53,353 nt of DNA from Carboxydothermus islandicus. GTDB taxonomy: Bacteria; Bacillota; Z-2901; Carboxydothermales; Carboxydothermaceae. Positions within the stretch are counted from its first letter, which is position 1; each line of letters starts with the position of its first letter. Under the pieces are notes generated by a model, which saw only the letters and a program-made list of their open reading frames with translations, was not told where the DNA came from and did no database searches. The stretch covers positions 13,471-66,823 of the forward strand of contig NZ_BDJL01000019.1 in the NCBI RefSeq assembly GCF_001950325.1, given 5' to 3'. Below, one piece after another: positions 42,294 through 51,759 of the stretch. Position numbers and translations under genes: made by a program.

Positions 42294-43490
42294 ATGGTAT
42301 TGGAGATAAAGGCCCGGAGTAGTTTTTTTTACAAGTTTACCGCTTTTATGGGACCGGCTTTTTTAGTTTCCATTGGTTATATTGATCCGGGAAACTGGGC
42401 GGCAAACTTTGCGGGAGGTTCGCGTTATGGTTCGATCATGTTAGTAATGGTGCTGTTATGCAATCTTTTAGCTATTTTGTTTCAATCGTTGGTTGCCTAT
42501 TTAACTTTAAAGACCGGAAAAAGTCTGGCGGAAAATATTGTGGAGAGATTACCTAAACCTCTGGTAGCTTTTTATGGAGTATTGGCGGTAACCGGTGCTA
42601 TGGCTACCGATGTGGCTGAGTTTGTAGGCGCGGCATTGGGATTTAGCTTAATATTTGGTTTGGATCTTTTGAAGAGCGTTTTAATTGCCGTGGTATTTGT
42701 GATTTGTGGTTACTTTTTGGAAAGACAGGGGAACCGCAAAGTTGAATTTTTAATCATGTTTTTTTTAGCCGCCATAGGTTTTTGTTATCTTTTAGAGCTT
42801 TTAATTTTAAAACCGGAGATAGATAGCCTGATTAACTCAAAAATCAAGCTGGACCCGGATTTTCTTTTTGTAGTACTGAGTATGCTGGGGGCTACAGTTA
42901 TGCCTCATAATCTTTTTTTGCACAGTGATCTGATTGCGGAAAAACTAAAGCAGAGAATAATAACTACTAAAGATTTTCCTGTGGTTTTTTTGGAAAACTT
43001 AATTGCGTTAAATTTAGCGTTTTTGGTTAATTCAGCGATGATTGTTGTGGCCAAAGATATGTTTTATGACTGTGGAGTAGCGGTGGATTCCCTGCGGCTG
43101 GCCTATCATACCCTTGAACCGGTGTTAAACGGTTGGGCAGCACTGCTCTTTGGATTGGCCCTGGTGTTATGCGGCCTCAGTTCATCCCTCACGGGTACAA
43201 TAGCAGGACAAAATCTTTTAGAAAAGTTTTTACCTGTAAACCTTTCGGTACTTATGAGAAAAATGATAATCATAACCCCGGCATTGTATTTCTTTTTAAA
43301 AGGCCTGGGTGAAATTGAACTTTTGCTTTTAAGTCAGGTGGTTTTGAGCTTTGTTTTGCCGTTTGTTTTAATCGTGCTCCTCTGGTTTTTAAATAAAATT
43401 GCCAATAAATATCTATTAATTTTAGGCTGGCTTTTAACGGCAGTAATTGGAGTGTGTAATGGGATTTTACTTTGGACAGCTATTTTTTAA
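42294..43490 (+). CDS. mntH: Nramp-family divalent metal transporter
   Basis: The protein has 398 aa and about eleven membrane segments. TM1 holds D31-P-G-N34 and TM6 holds MPHNLFLHS, the metal-coordinating motifs of Nramp proteins, so Mn2+ or Fe2+ with protons is the likely substrate. It follows the nickel/cobalt transporter but has a terminator between and so probably its own promoter. The gene symbol is by family only. Confidence 0.92.
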   Translation: MVLEIKARSSFFYKFTAFMGPAFLVSIGYIDPGNWAANFAGGSRYGSIMLVMVLLCNLLAILFQSLVAYLTLKTGKSLAENIVERLPKPLVAFYGVLAVTGAMATDVAEFVGAALGFSLIFGLDLLKSVLIAVVFVICGYFLERQGNRKVEFLIMFFLAAIGFCYLLELLILKPEIDSLINSKIKLDPDFLFVVLSMLGATVMPHNLFLHSDLIAEKLKQRIITTKDFPVVFLENLIALNLAFLVNSAMIVVAKDMFYDCGVAVDSLRLAYHTLEPVLNGWAALLFGLALVLCGLSSSLTGTIAGQNLLEKFLPVNLSVLMRKMIIITPALYFFLKGLGEIELLLLSQVVLSFVLPFVLIVLLWFLNKIANKYLLILGWLLTAVIGVCNGILLWTAIF

Positions 43491-43543
43491 TTGGTTTTTT
43501 GCCAGGTTATGATAAAATTAGATGGAAGACAGGAGGTCATATG

Positions 43544-44707
43544 ATGAAAGTTAAAGTCAAACCTGACGATTTTATTGTGAAAGAAGAAATCACGGCACCA
43601 ATTTTAAAAGAAGGAAATTTTAAAGTTTATCTTTTGGAAAAACGCTATTGGAATACTTTAGACGCCTTGCAGAGAATTGCTGCCGAAAGCGGTTTAAAGC
43701 TTTCGGAAATTGGTTATGGCGGAAAGAAAGACCGCTATGGCCATACTTTTCAATACATAACAGTTAAAGCTACCAAAAATTTAACGACCCGGGAAAGAAA
43801 CTTAAAATTGACTTTAATGGGTTATCTCAATTCGCCAATGAGTCCGGAATTAATTGCGGGGAATCATTTTGAGATAACATTACGGGCGCTTTCGGGAGAA
43901 GAAGGGCGCGACCTAATAAAAAGGGGAGAGCAGGTTAAAAGATACGGTTTTCCCAATTACTTTGATGACCAGCGCTTTGGGAGTTACGATAAAGAGCAAG
44001 GTTTTTTTGCCAAAAAATTAGTGCTGGGTCATTTTAATGGAGCTTTAAAGATTTATTTAACTTCAATTTATCCCGAAGAATCAAAGGAAGCAAAAGAAAG
44101 AAAAAGGTTTTTTATGGCTAACTGGGGTAATTGGTCTTTGTGTCTTGAAGCTTCTAAAACTCGCGTTGAAAGGGAGATTTTTAGTTTTTTAGAAAAGGAA
44201 CCGAAAAACTTTGCGGGAGCGATAAATTTAATTCCTAAAGAACAGCTTTCCCTTTACTTTGCTGCTTATCAAGGTTACCTTTACAATAACTTATTAAAAG
44301 AAGTCCTCTTAAATCAGGGAATTGAGCTAAGAGCGTATCCAGGAGTAGTGGATGACTATTTATTTTATTTAACATTACCGAAAAAGAGTTTTATTTATTT
44401 AAAAAGTTTACTGCTGCCAACAGCAGCCCAAAAAGTTTCCTTTCCCAACGAGGAAGTACGGCGGGAGTACTTTAAAATCCTGGAACGGGAAGGCTTGAAA
44501 AGTGGCGATTTTAATTTAAGAAAAATCCGTAAAGTTTATTTTAAATCGTTTTTAAGACCTGCGGTGGTAATTCCCGAAGGGTTTTCTGTAGGAAACCTTG
44601 CCAAAGATGAACTTTATCCGGGAAAGCAAAAATTACAGTTAAAATTTTTCCTTCCCCGGGGAAGTTATGCCACGATGTTAATTAAAGCTTTAAGCATAAA
44701 TTATTAG
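43544..44707 (+). CDS. truD: tRNA pseudouridine(13) synthase TruD
   Basis: The protein has 387 aa from the ATG at 43544, 7 nt after AGGAGG; the ATG at 43541 is adjacent. The N-terminal DDFIVKEE, the catalytic D63 in YGGKKDRYG, and NYFDDQRFGS in the middle are the family motifs. It makes pseudouridine 13 in tRNA-Glu. A terminator follows. Confidence 0.95.
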   Translation: MKVKVKPDDFIVKEEITAPILKEGNFKVYLLEKRYWNTLDALQRIAAESGLKLSEIGYGGKKDRYGHTFQYITVKATKNLTTRERNLKLTLMGYLNSPMSPELIAGNHFEITLRALSGEEGRDLIKRGEQVKRYGFPNYFDDQRFGSYDKEQGFFAKKLVLGHFNGALKIYLTSIYPEESKEAKERKRFFMANWGNWSLCLEASKTRVEREIFSFLEKEPKNFAGAINLIPKEQLSLYFAAYQGYLYNNLLKEVLLNQGIELRAYPGVVDDYLFYLTLPKKSFIYLKSLLLPTAAQKVSFPNEEVRREYFKILEREGLKSGDFNLRKIRKVYFKSFLRPAVVIPEGFSVGNLAKDELYPGKQKLQLKFFLPRGSYATMLIKALSINY

Positions 44708-44717
44708 GTATACCTTT

Positions 44718-44746
44718 AGCCTCCCGTGTTCTCTGGGAGGTTTTAA
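44718..44746 (+). terminator. Terminator of truD
   Basis: CCTCCC (44720-44725) and GGGAGG (44735-44740) form a stem with a nine-base loop, followed by TTTT. Confidence 0.65.
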
Positions 44747-44901
44747 ATTGCGTTCTTATATTTTTGGTATTGGAATGATAGTGGAAGTAAGATATATTGT
44801 AGGTTAGAGGGGGTTTAAACAGCTGAGCCGAACAATGTACAGTAGTGCAATAATAAGTTTTGCAATAAAGAAATCTAATTGTGCAAAATTGGAAGGCAGC
44901 G

Positions 44902-46248
44902 ATGGTAATGAAGCAAATCATAACAATACAGGCAAGGTTATTCCCAAAAAAGAAAGAAAAAGAATGTTTAGATAACCTGATGCGAAAATGGAACTCCTGC
45001 AAAAGATATGCTTATAACCGCCTGCTTGAAGGAAAAACCCGAAAAGAACTCAAGAAAGATCTGCAAAGCCTCTTTGGATTGAATTCCAGATATGTAGACG
45101 ATGCTATACTTGAAGCCAGCGAAGTTTTGCAAAGCACCAAAGAACTTGGAGAAAACCCTCGTAAAGTTATCTTTGGCGGGAAAGACCTGTTTTTCAAGTT
45201 GAAAAGCAAGCATTTAAGTATCAAACAAAGGCAAAAGTACAAAAAAGAATGGTTAGATAAACGCAAAGGAACTCTTTTCTCCAGAGGGGATAAAACCAAG
45301 CAGGGGAACTTAAATTTAAGAGTTATCGAAGAAAACGGTCAATTTTTTCTAAGGATAAATACAGGAAACAGGAAATGGTTGTTTATCCAGCTTAAAAGTT
45401 CTCATAAAAAGTGGCAGAAGTTTGATGAAACAATGCTAAATTCCTGTCCTTACAGCGTTCGCCTTCAAAGAAAAAACAATAAATACTATGCTTACATTTC
45501 TTTTGAAGATAACCTACCTGATACAGCAATAGATTTCAGCAATGGAGCTATCGGAGTAGACTTGAACGCTTTTCCATCCCACATAGCCTGGGCTGAAATA
45601 AAGAAAGAGGGCAATTTAGAAAGCTATGGAGAAATCCCCACACCACATCTCTGGGATGGAGGAAAAGAGAAAAGAGATTACTATGCATGGGTGTATGCCA
45701 ACGAAATTGTAAAATTGGCACTTGCAAAGAATAAAGGCATAGTGATAGAAAGGGTAGCAATAAAAGACAAAGGCTTTCGTGGAGATAACAAAGGCAGGAA
45801 ATCCAGAAGGATAAAGCACAGTTTTAGTTACCGAAAGTTAATTAGCAGAATAAAGACCATTGCCCAAAGGTACGGCGTAGCCATAAGAGAAGTAAGTCCG
45901 GCTTATACAAGCGTAATAGGAATGCTAAAGTACGCACCGCAGTTTAATTTAACAAAAGATACAGCAGCAGCCTATGTGATAGCCCGAAGAGGATTGGCTT
46001 TAAGGGAAAGAATTCCCTTGAAGTATAAAGAGCTTTTGAAAAGCCTGCAAAGTAAGTCACAGTCGGTATCTTCATCAACCGAAGGAAGGAATGAAGGTAC
46101 TGCGGTAAAGGGGAAAACCTTACCGTACAAACCGTGGCGAGTTTTGCGGGTAGCCCTCCTGACTGGAGCTCTCCTTGACAGGCCATTATATCGTGACCTG
46201 TCACCGCTGAAGAGAATACTTGTCAGCGGTATGGGAGAAGGTGGCTGA
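44902..46248 (+). CDS. tnpB: TnpB RNA-guided nuclease homologue lacking the zinc finger
   Basis: The protein has 448 aa from the ATG at 44902, 5 nt after GGAAGG. RuvC residues are intact: D220 in AIGVDLNAFP, E283 in GIVIERVAIKD and D353 in LTKDTAAAYVIA. Between E and D the usual pair of CxxC motifs is absent; the chain goes straight through SPAYTSVIGMLKYAPQFNLT. A low-complexity tail of ~70 aa (from KSLQSKSQSVSSSTEG) overlaps a structured GC-rich segment. TnpB proteins cut DNA with an omega-RNA guide and keep the element in place. With all three acids present it is likely an active nuclease. Confidence 0.85.
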   Translation: MVMKQIITIQARLFPKKKEKECLDNLMRKWNSCKRYAYNRLLEGKTRKELKKDLQSLFGLNSRYVDDAILEASEVLQSTKELGENPRKVIFGGKDLFFKLKSKHLSIKQRQKYKKEWLDKRKGTLFSRGDKTKQGNLNLRVIEENGQFFLRINTGNRKWLFIQLKSSHKKWQKFDETMLNSCPYSVRLQRKNNKYYAYISFEDNLPDTAIDFSNGAIGVDLNAFPSHIAWAEIKKEGNLESYGEIPTPHLWDGGKEKRDYYAWVYANEIVKLALAKNKGIVIERVAIKDKGFRGDNKGRKSRRIKHSFSYRKLISRIKTIAQRYGVAIREVSPAYTSVIGMLKYAPQFNLTKDTAAAYVIARRGLALRERIPLKYKELLKSLQSKSQSVSSSTEGRNEGTAVKGKTLPYKPWRVLRVALLTGALLDRPLYRDLSPLKRILVSGMGEGG

Positions 46249-46384
46249 AAGCTACGGCAAGTTCCATAGCTTGGTGATGGGACTATGGGAGTGCCTGAAT
46301 ACCGCCTGCTGGGAATGGGCACTCTTGAAAGGGCGGACTACAAATAGCCCAGCTTCTCAAACTGCACGGTTTTGTACAGTTTGG
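46140..46384 (+). ncRNA. Candidate omega-RNA of the TnpB element
   Basis: This segment overlaps the 3' end of tnpB and runs to the right-end hairpin. Stems are visible in order: GACAGG / CCTGTC (46177-46202), ACCGCTGA / TCAGCGGT (46203-46230), CCATAG / CTATGG (46264-46288) and GAGTGCC / GGCACTC (46289-46324). CCGCC (46302-46306) inside the last loop can pair with GGCGG (46332-46336) as a pseudoknot. It is much more GC-rich than the surroundings. The place and structure match known omega-RNAs. The guide would be the sequence just after the right end. Confidence 0.6.
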
Positions 46385-46399
46385 GGTACCAGGATAAGG

Positions 46400-46840
46400 A
46401 TGAAGTTTGATAATAAGAGGAAGATCGATAAATACCTTTTTTCATCGTTAATATTATTACTGGGTACACCTTTGGTTTTAGCCGGGGTATTATACACTCA
46501 AGGGGTTAAAAATGGCTTTATTTCGATATCCGCATTTTTTTTAATTGTGCTTAGTTTATATCTCATAAATATTCCAGTCTGGCTTGTATCTCGAAAAAAC
46601 TTTAAAAAACTTTCAGTAACTTTTGAAGTAACTCCGGAAAAGTTAATTTATGAAAGCCAGGAAGGAAAAAAGGTTTTTCCCAAAAAAGAGATTAAAAATA
46701 TAATATTGTTAAAAGACGGAAAACATGAAGGTTTAAAAATCGCTACTACCCAAGAAAATTTTTACATATCTCTTAACCAATTTTCTGACGGATTTAAAAT
46801 TAAGGAGCAGCTCAAAAATGACGGATACAGCATCAATTAA
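46400..46840 (+). CDS. Membrane protein with PH-like domain
   Basis: The protein has 146 aa from the ATG at 46400. Two membrane segments (~15-35 and ~42-62) are followed by a soluble beta-rich domain (~73-146) that reads like a bacterial PH domain (TFEVTPEKLIYESQEG, then EIKNIILL). The longer open frame upstream crosses the TnpB right end and is not coding. It overlaps nhaC by 23 nt, so it is likely a partner or regulator. The function is unknown. Confidence 0.7.
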   Translation: MKFDNKRKIDKYLFSSLILLLGTPLVLAGVLYTQGVKNGFISISAFFLIVLSLYLINIPVWLVSRKNFKKLSVTFEVTPEKLIYESQEGKKVFPKKEIKNIILLKDGKHEGLKIATTQENFYISLNQFSDGFKIKEQLKNDGYSIN

Positions 46841-48194
46841 ACCCCGACTTACTTTTTTACCGCCTTTTATTGCAGTTGTTACTTTAATCCTGGCTATAAC
46901 CGTGTTAGACCTCTCACCGGTTTACCCGATGAGCCTTGCTTTTTTCTTAACAATAATTTTCGCTTTAATTGATGGTTATGATTATCGGTTTATTTATCGT
47001 TCAGCGTTAGAAGGAATTAAGTCGGTTTGGACGATCATTATAATGTTTACCTTGCTTGGGGCTTTAATTGCTCTCTGGTTAGCCGGTGGTACCATTGCCA
47101 CCATGATTTACTATGGTTTACAGTTAGTTGAACCAAAGTTTTTCCTGGTAGAGGTTTTTTTATTAAGTGTTTTCTTATCATTAGTTATCGGTACTTCCCT
47201 TGGTACTATAAGTACTTTAGGAGTTGTATTAATGGGAATTGGCCGGGGGCTCAATTTGCCTCCGGAAATGATAGCTGGCGCGGTGGTGGCTGGAGCGTTT
47301 TTTGGTGACCGGATTTCACCGGTTTCTACCAGCCTTTATTTGACGGCTGAAGTTACCGGCACCAAGGTTGAGGATAATCTAAAACTTATGTTAAAAACTA
47401 CTTACCTTCCTTTTGTGCTTGCAATTTTTCTTTACTTTGTTTTAGGCATGTTAAATCCAACTAAGGAAGCGGGAGTTACTTCAACTTATTTAAAACTGTT
47501 ACAAAGTAACTTTTACCTTAGTCCGGTTCTGTTGCTCTTACCTTTGTTATTCCTTATTTTAGCGCTGGTTAGGGTTTCCATAAAAATTAACCTTTTTCTA
47601 AATGTAGTTTTAAGTTTTATTTTAGGAATTATTTATCAAAAGGCATCAGTACCAAAACTTTTATTAGAGGTATTTACCGGCTTTGAAGCTCCTAAAGGGC
47701 TTACAGCCCTGGCGGGAGGTGGCGTGCTAAGGTATTTATCTTTAGTGTCGATCATTTTGGTTGCCTCGGCAATGGCAGGAATATTAATTAATACGGGAGT
47801 TTTCACTACTTTGCTAATTCGACCTTTAGCTCATTTTAAGTCATATTTTTCCCTTACCTTTGGCATAATGATTTTAGCAGTATTGCTTTTAATGGTGACC
47901 TGTACCCAGGCTTTAGCTATAATGATTCCCGGAATGACCCTTAAGGATGAGTTTAAACGTAAGGCCACTGCTAACGAACTTTCAAGAATTTTAGCGGATT
48001 CGGCAGTAGTTTTAGCGCCACTTATTCCCTGGAACATGGCAGCAATTTTATCAGGAGCGGCTTTACAGGTAAACCCAAAAGCTTACATTTTATTTGCTTT
48101 TTATCTTTGGTTAACTCCATTTAATAATTTGCTGGTAAGCTGGCGAAAGAAGGGTGAGGTTTATGGAGAAAAAGGGTTGGGCAATTATCGGTAA
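46818..48194 (+). CDS. nhaC: Na+/H+ antiporter of the NhaC family
   Basis: The protein has 458 aa with about eleven to twelve membrane segments. GAFFGDRISPVSTSLYLTAE is the NhaC core motif, and ADSAVVLAPLIPWN the second conserved one. It exchanges sodium for protons across the membrane, for pH and salt balance. AAGGAG is the ribosome binding site. It overlaps the GH15 gene by 32 nt. Confidence 0.92.
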   Translation: MTDTASIKPRLTFLPPFIAVVTLILAITVLDLSPVYPMSLAFFLTIIFALIDGYDYRFIYRSALEGIKSVWTIIIMFTLLGALIALWLAGGTIATMIYYGLQLVEPKFFLVEVFLLSVFLSLVIGTSLGTISTLGVVLMGIGRGLNLPPEMIAGAVVAGAFFGDRISPVSTSLYLTAEVTGTKVEDNLKLMLKTTYLPFVLAIFLYFVLGMLNPTKEAGVTSTYLKLLQSNFYLSPVLLLLPLLFLILALVRVSIKINLFLNVVLSFILGIIYQKASVPKLLLEVFTGFEAPKGLTALAGGGVLRYLSLVSIILVASAMAGILINTGVFTTLLIRPLAHFKSYFSLTFGIMILAVLLLMVTCTQALAIMIPGMTLKDEFKRKATANELSRILADSAVVLAPLIPWNMAAILSGAALQVNPKAYILFAFYLWLTPFNNLLVSWRKKGEVYGEKGLGNYR

Positions 48195-49881
48195 TGGCAT
48201 TACAGCAGCTTTAATAGATAGTGAGGCCAAAATATGCTGGCTCTGCTTACCTAAGTTTGATGGCTTACCGGTATTTGCAAAAGCTCTATCGCCAGAAGCT
48301 GGAGGGGTACTAACCCTTAAATTAGGGGAAAAGACTTTTACAAAAGACCAAAGATATTTGGGAAAGGGAGCGGTGTTAGAAACAATAATTGTTTCTAATT
48401 CCGGGGAATATAGAATTGTGGATTATATGCCCTGGGGAAAAAATCTCCTGATTCGAGAAGTTTTTGGTGACGTGGCTAAAATCGAAGTTGAGGTAGAATT
48501 AACTAAATTTAATTCTATTGAGTTTGCTGTAAAAAAAACTGAGCGGCAATGGCAGGTGCAAGGGCCGGGAGTGGGTTTTTTTATTGATTTCAGGAAAATT
48601 TCCAACGATAGGATGCAGATTGTGCTAAGTTATGGTGATAATTTAGATCAGGCATATCAATTTTTGGTTAAGATAAGCGATAGAGAACTTTTTGAGGTAA
48701 TGACATTTTGGGAGCGCTGGTTTTTACCAAAAAAGGAGCTAATAAATGTTCCGGTTTCCTGGCAGGAGTTTTACGAACGTAGCTTAATGGTTTTAAAACT
48801 TTTAACCTATGAACCAACGGGAGCTATTATTGCTGCTCCTACCGCTTCGTTCCCGGCCTACCCCAATGGAGAGGATAATTGGGACTACCGTTTTTGCTGG
48901 TTAAGAGACGGTTTTTATACCGCTTATGCCTTCGATTTAGCGGGATTTCATGAAGAATCCCGAAAGTTTTATGAGTTTTCGCTAAAACTTTTAGAGAAAG
49001 CGGATCACTTTGAAAACCCCTTATATACCATTGAAGGATTATGTTCTTACGAAATAATTATGCCGGAGTTATCGGGACCCGATGGTGAAAAACCAATTCG
49101 TTTTGGCAACAAAGCAGCGGAACAGCTGCAGCTCGATAATGAAGGGAATATCGTTTATGGCTTGTGGAAACACTGGCTTTTTACTAAGGACACGAACTTT
49201 TTAGCAGAAGCCTATCTAAAAATCAAAAAGGCGTTAGAATTTACTGCCCGCAACTGGGATAAACCGGAGCACGGCATCTGGGAGTTCAGGGATAAAAAAC
49301 GGCAGTGGGTTTTTGGTAAAGTAATGTGTTATGCCGGAATGGTTGCCGGGGCTAAAATTGCTTCGGCATTAAAAGATTATCCCCGGGCAAGGGAATATCT
49401 AAAAATTGCCAGAGAAATAAAAGAAAATTTGTTATCCCGGGGGTACAATAAAGAAAAGCAAGCTTTTCTTCAGCATTATGATCCCGATGCACCTGCTGAT
49501 TGTTCGGTTTTGGCTCTAACCGAGTTTGGTGTGCTGCCGGCGAGGGATGAAAGGATGGTAAATACGTTAAAGTATGTTGAGCAAAAGCTTACTTTTCACG
49601 GGGCGGTTTTGCGGTTTGAAGGAGCGGTTTTGCCCTTTTATCTTTGTACATTTTGGTTAATCCGGCAGTATTTAAGGATGGGAAACTTAGAGAAAGCTGA
49701 GGAATTTTTGGAAAGGACTTTAAAATCGGCAAGTCCATTAAAATTAATGGCGGAGCATTACGACCCACGGACGGGAGAACAGTGGGGCAATTTCCCACAA
49801 GGGTTTAGCCATGAAGAGTTAGTGCGCACGCTAATCTTTTATGACGATATTATGGGGAAACAGGAGGGATATAGTGGCTAA
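48163..49881 (+). CDS. Glycoside hydrolase family 15 (glucoamylase/trehalase-like)
   Basis: The protein has 572 aa from the ATG at 48163. An N-terminal beta-sandwich (~1-220) is followed by an (alpha/alpha)6 barrel with GEDNWDYRFCWLRDG, AAEQLQLDNEG and RTGEQWGNFPQGFSHEEL, which holds the second catalytic Glu. There is no signal peptide, so it acts inside the cell, on maltodextrin, glucan or trehalose. It overlaps nhaC and the ferritin-like gene, so all share one transcript. Confidence 0.92.
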   Translation: MEKKGWAIIGNGITAALIDSEAKICWLCLPKFDGLPVFAKALSPEAGGVLTLKLGEKTFTKDQRYLGKGAVLETIIVSNSGEYRIVDYMPWGKNLLIREVFGDVAKIEVEVELTKFNSIEFAVKKTERQWQVQGPGVGFFIDFRKISNDRMQIVLSYGDNLDQAYQFLVKISDRELFEVMTFWERWFLPKKELINVPVSWQEFYERSLMVLKLLTYEPTGAIIAAPTASFPAYPNGEDNWDYRFCWLRDGFYTAYAFDLAGFHEESRKFYEFSLKLLEKADHFENPLYTIEGLCSYEIIMPELSGPDGEKPIRFGNKAAEQLQLDNEGNIVYGLWKHWLFTKDTNFLAEAYLKIKKALEFTARNWDKPEHGIWEFRDKKRQWVFGKVMCYAGMVAGAKIASALKDYPRAREYLKIAREIKENLLSRGYNKEKQAFLQHYDPDAPADCSVLALTEFGVLPARDERMVNTLKYVEQKLTFHGAVLRFEGAVLPFYLCTFWLIRQYLRMGNLEKAEEFLERTLKSASPLKLMAEHYDPRTGEQWGNFPQGFSHEELVRTLIFYDDIMGKQEGYSG

Positions 49882-50335
49882 GATTAATGATTTTATTAAA
49901 CTTGCCCAAAACATGGAAATAAGGGGTATCGAATTTTATGAAAAAGCTTTCAAATTAGCGCAGGTCGAAGAGGTAAGGGAGACCTTTAGGTTCCTTATCG
50001 AAGAGGAGAAAGAACATGTCCGGTTTTTTGAAAAACTTTTAGAAAAAGATTGGGATGTAGAAATAAGTGCTGAAAGCTCCCGGTATCTGAAAGGTATTTT
50101 CGACTTTCCTTTTTTGGGGGAAAAGGAACTTGAAGAAGTTTCCAGGTACACGCGGGAAAAAGAAGCTTTGGAACTTGCAGCCCAAGCGGAAAAGGATGCA
50201 ATCTTATTTTACCAGGAGCTTTCTAATGTAATTCTGGATGAAAAATTAAAAGATGCTATTGGGAAAATCATCGAGGAGGAAAAAATGCACTTAGTTGCTA
50301 TTCGTGAGCGAATTTATGAGTTATTAAGCGATTGA
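49874..50335 (+). CDS. Ferritin-like/rubrerythrin-type di-iron protein
   Basis: The protein has 153 aa from a GTG at 49874, after GGAGGG and overlapping the GH15 gene by 8 nt. Glu and His ligands of a four-helix di-iron site are in MEIRGIEFYEKA, IEEEKEHVRFFEKL, LAAQAEKDAILFYQEL and IEEEKMHLVAI. There is no rubredoxin domain. It likely removes peroxide or stores iron. Confidence 0.9.
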   Translation: MAKINDFIKLAQNMEIRGIEFYEKAFKLAQVEEVRETFRFLIEEEKEHVRFFEKLLEKDWDVEISAESSRYLKGIFDFPFLGEKELEEVSRYTREKEALELAAQAEKDAILFYQELSNVILDEKLKDAIGKIIEEEKMHLVAIRERIYELLSD

Positions 50336-50437
50336 TAAAAATTTTTAAGATTAACGTTAAAAGATGTTTATTTTTTTCAGGTTTTTGCTATAATATTCAT
50401 TGTTTAATTTGGAAAGTTAGAAAAAGGAGGCAAAAAT

Positions 50438-50899
50438 ATGTTACCAACCCCAAAAAAATACTTTGTGACAGCCGCTGCTGCGGAAGGTGAAACGGCATTA
50501 AATGCTTTTGACAATGCCTTATTAAAAGCCCGGATTGGGAATGTGAACTTGCTGCGGGTTTCATCCATTTTGCCGCCCAATTGCGAATTGGATAATGATC
50601 TTGTGATTCCCCCGGGTTCCTTAGTTCCAACAGCTTACGGAGCAATAATTTCCGACACTCCGGGAGAATTAATTGCTGCTGCTGTAGGGGTGGGTATTTC
50701 GGAAGCTGATCATTTCGGGGTAATTATGGAGTTTTCGGGTAAATGTTCGGCCAAAGAGGCGGAAGAACAAATTGCCCAAATGTTAAAAGAAGCCTTTAAA
50801 GTGCGGGGTATTGCTTTAAATAAGACTATTATTAAGTCAGCTGAACACAGGGTTGAAAAAATCGGCTGTGCTTTTGCTGCGGTACCTCTCTGGTACTAA
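50438..50899 (+). CDS. pdaD: Pyruvoyl-dependent arginine decarboxylase
   Basis: The protein has 153 aa, the usual size. Self-cleavage between S42 and S43 in LLRVSSILPPN makes the pyruvoyl cofactor. GSLVPTAYGAIISD and SEADHFGVIMEFSG are family motifs. It converts arginine to agmatine. AAGGAGG precedes the ATG, and a -10 TATAAT is at 50389-50394. First gene of the polyamine set with speE and speB. Confidence 0.96.
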   Translation: MLPTPKKYFVTAAAAEGETALNAFDNALLKARIGNVNLLRVSSILPPNCELDNDLVIPPGSLVPTAYGAIISDTPGELIAAAVGVGISEADHFGVIMEFSGKCSAKEAEEQIAQMLKEAFKVRGIALNKTIIKSAEHRVEKIGCAFAAVPLWY

Positions 50900-50914
50900 A
50901 AGAGGTGGATAAGG

Positions 50915-51748
50915 ATGGAACTCTGGTTTACCGAAAAACAAACTCCAAATGTGGGCATTACCTGTAAAATTACGAAAACCCTGCATACAGAAACCACACC
51001 TTTTCAGGAATTAGCCGTAATTGAAACTTTGCAGTTTGGACGAATGCTCGTTTTAGATGGGATGGTTCAAACTACGATTGCAGATGAGTTTGTATATCAT
51101 GAAATGATTGCCCACGTGGCTTTAAATACCCATCCCAACCCGGAAAAAGTTATGGTAATTGGGGGCGGCGATGGCGGAACTATCCGGGAAATAGTAAAAC
51201 ATCCTAAAGTAAAAAAAGCAGTTTTGGTAGAAATTGATGAAAGAGTAATAGAGGTAAGTAAGCAGTATTTACCTGAAATTGCCGCTGCGTTAATGGGGAA
51301 CCCTAAAGTTGAAGTGAGAGTCGAAGATGGGATTAAACATGTAAAAGAACATAAAGGGGAATATGATGTCATAATCATTGATTCAACCGAGCCTGTAGGA
51401 CCGGCGGTGGAACTTTTTAGTGAAGATTTTTATAAAAATGTCTACGAGAGCTTAAAAGAAGACGGAATTATGGTGGCCCAAACCGAATCTCCCTTTTTTA
51501 ATCGTGATATAATTAAAAATTCGTTTACAAGAATAGGAAAGAATTTCCCCATTACCAGGCTTTACTTTGCGACTGTTCCCACGTATCCCAGCGGTGTCTG
51601 GACCTTTACTTTAGGATCGAAAAAATTCGACCCGCTGGCGGTAAAAAAAGAAGATATTTTTGTTGACCCAAGCAATAAATACTACAATGCTGAGGTTCAC
51701 TTTGGGGCCTTTATGCTGCCAAACTTTATTGCCGAGATAATCAAATAG
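50915..51748 (+). CDS. speE: Spermidine synthase
   Basis: The protein has 277 aa. The SAM-like binding loop G83-GGDGG88, the acidic VEIDE and the active [11 protein letters not shown] are those of aminopropyl transferases. It adds an aminopropyl group to putrescine (or directly to agmatine in some thermophiles). It lies 15 nt after pdaD. No decarboxylase for SAM (SpeD) is in the window. Confidence 0.95.
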   Translation: MELWFTEKQTPNVGITCKITKTLHTETTPFQELAVIETLQFGRMLVLDGMVQTTIADEFVYHEMIAHVALNTHPNPEKVMVIGGGDGGTIREIVKHPKVKKAVLVEIDERVIEVSKQYLPEIAAALMGNPKVEVRVEDGIKHVKEHKGEYDVIIIDSTEPVGPAVELFSEDFYKNVYESLKEDGIMVAQTESPFFNRDIIKNSFTRIGKNFPITRLYFATVPTYPSGVWTFTLGSKKFDPLAVKKEDIFVDPSNKYYNAEVHFGAFMLPNFIAEIIK

Positions 51749-51759
51749 AAGGTGAGATA

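Larger units (their letters stand above)
44800..46384 (+). mobile_element. Orphan IS200/IS605-type TnpB element (ends approximate)
   Basis: The element carries tnpB but no tnpA. The right end is probably near 46384, where CAAACTG / CAGTTTG (46358-46364 with 46377-46383) forms a subterminal hairpin of the kind TnpA recognises. On the left, an ATGTACAG at about 44833 resembles the TTGTACAG of the right end, so the left end is placed near 44800. Movement would need TnpA in trans. Exact ends cannot be fixed without an empty site. Confidence 0.5.

Noticed and set aside
46220-46399. N-terminal extension of the PH-like protein (60 codons)
   Set aside because: It would cross the TnpB right end and the candidate omega-RNA; the ATG at 46400 gives a natural membrane protein start.
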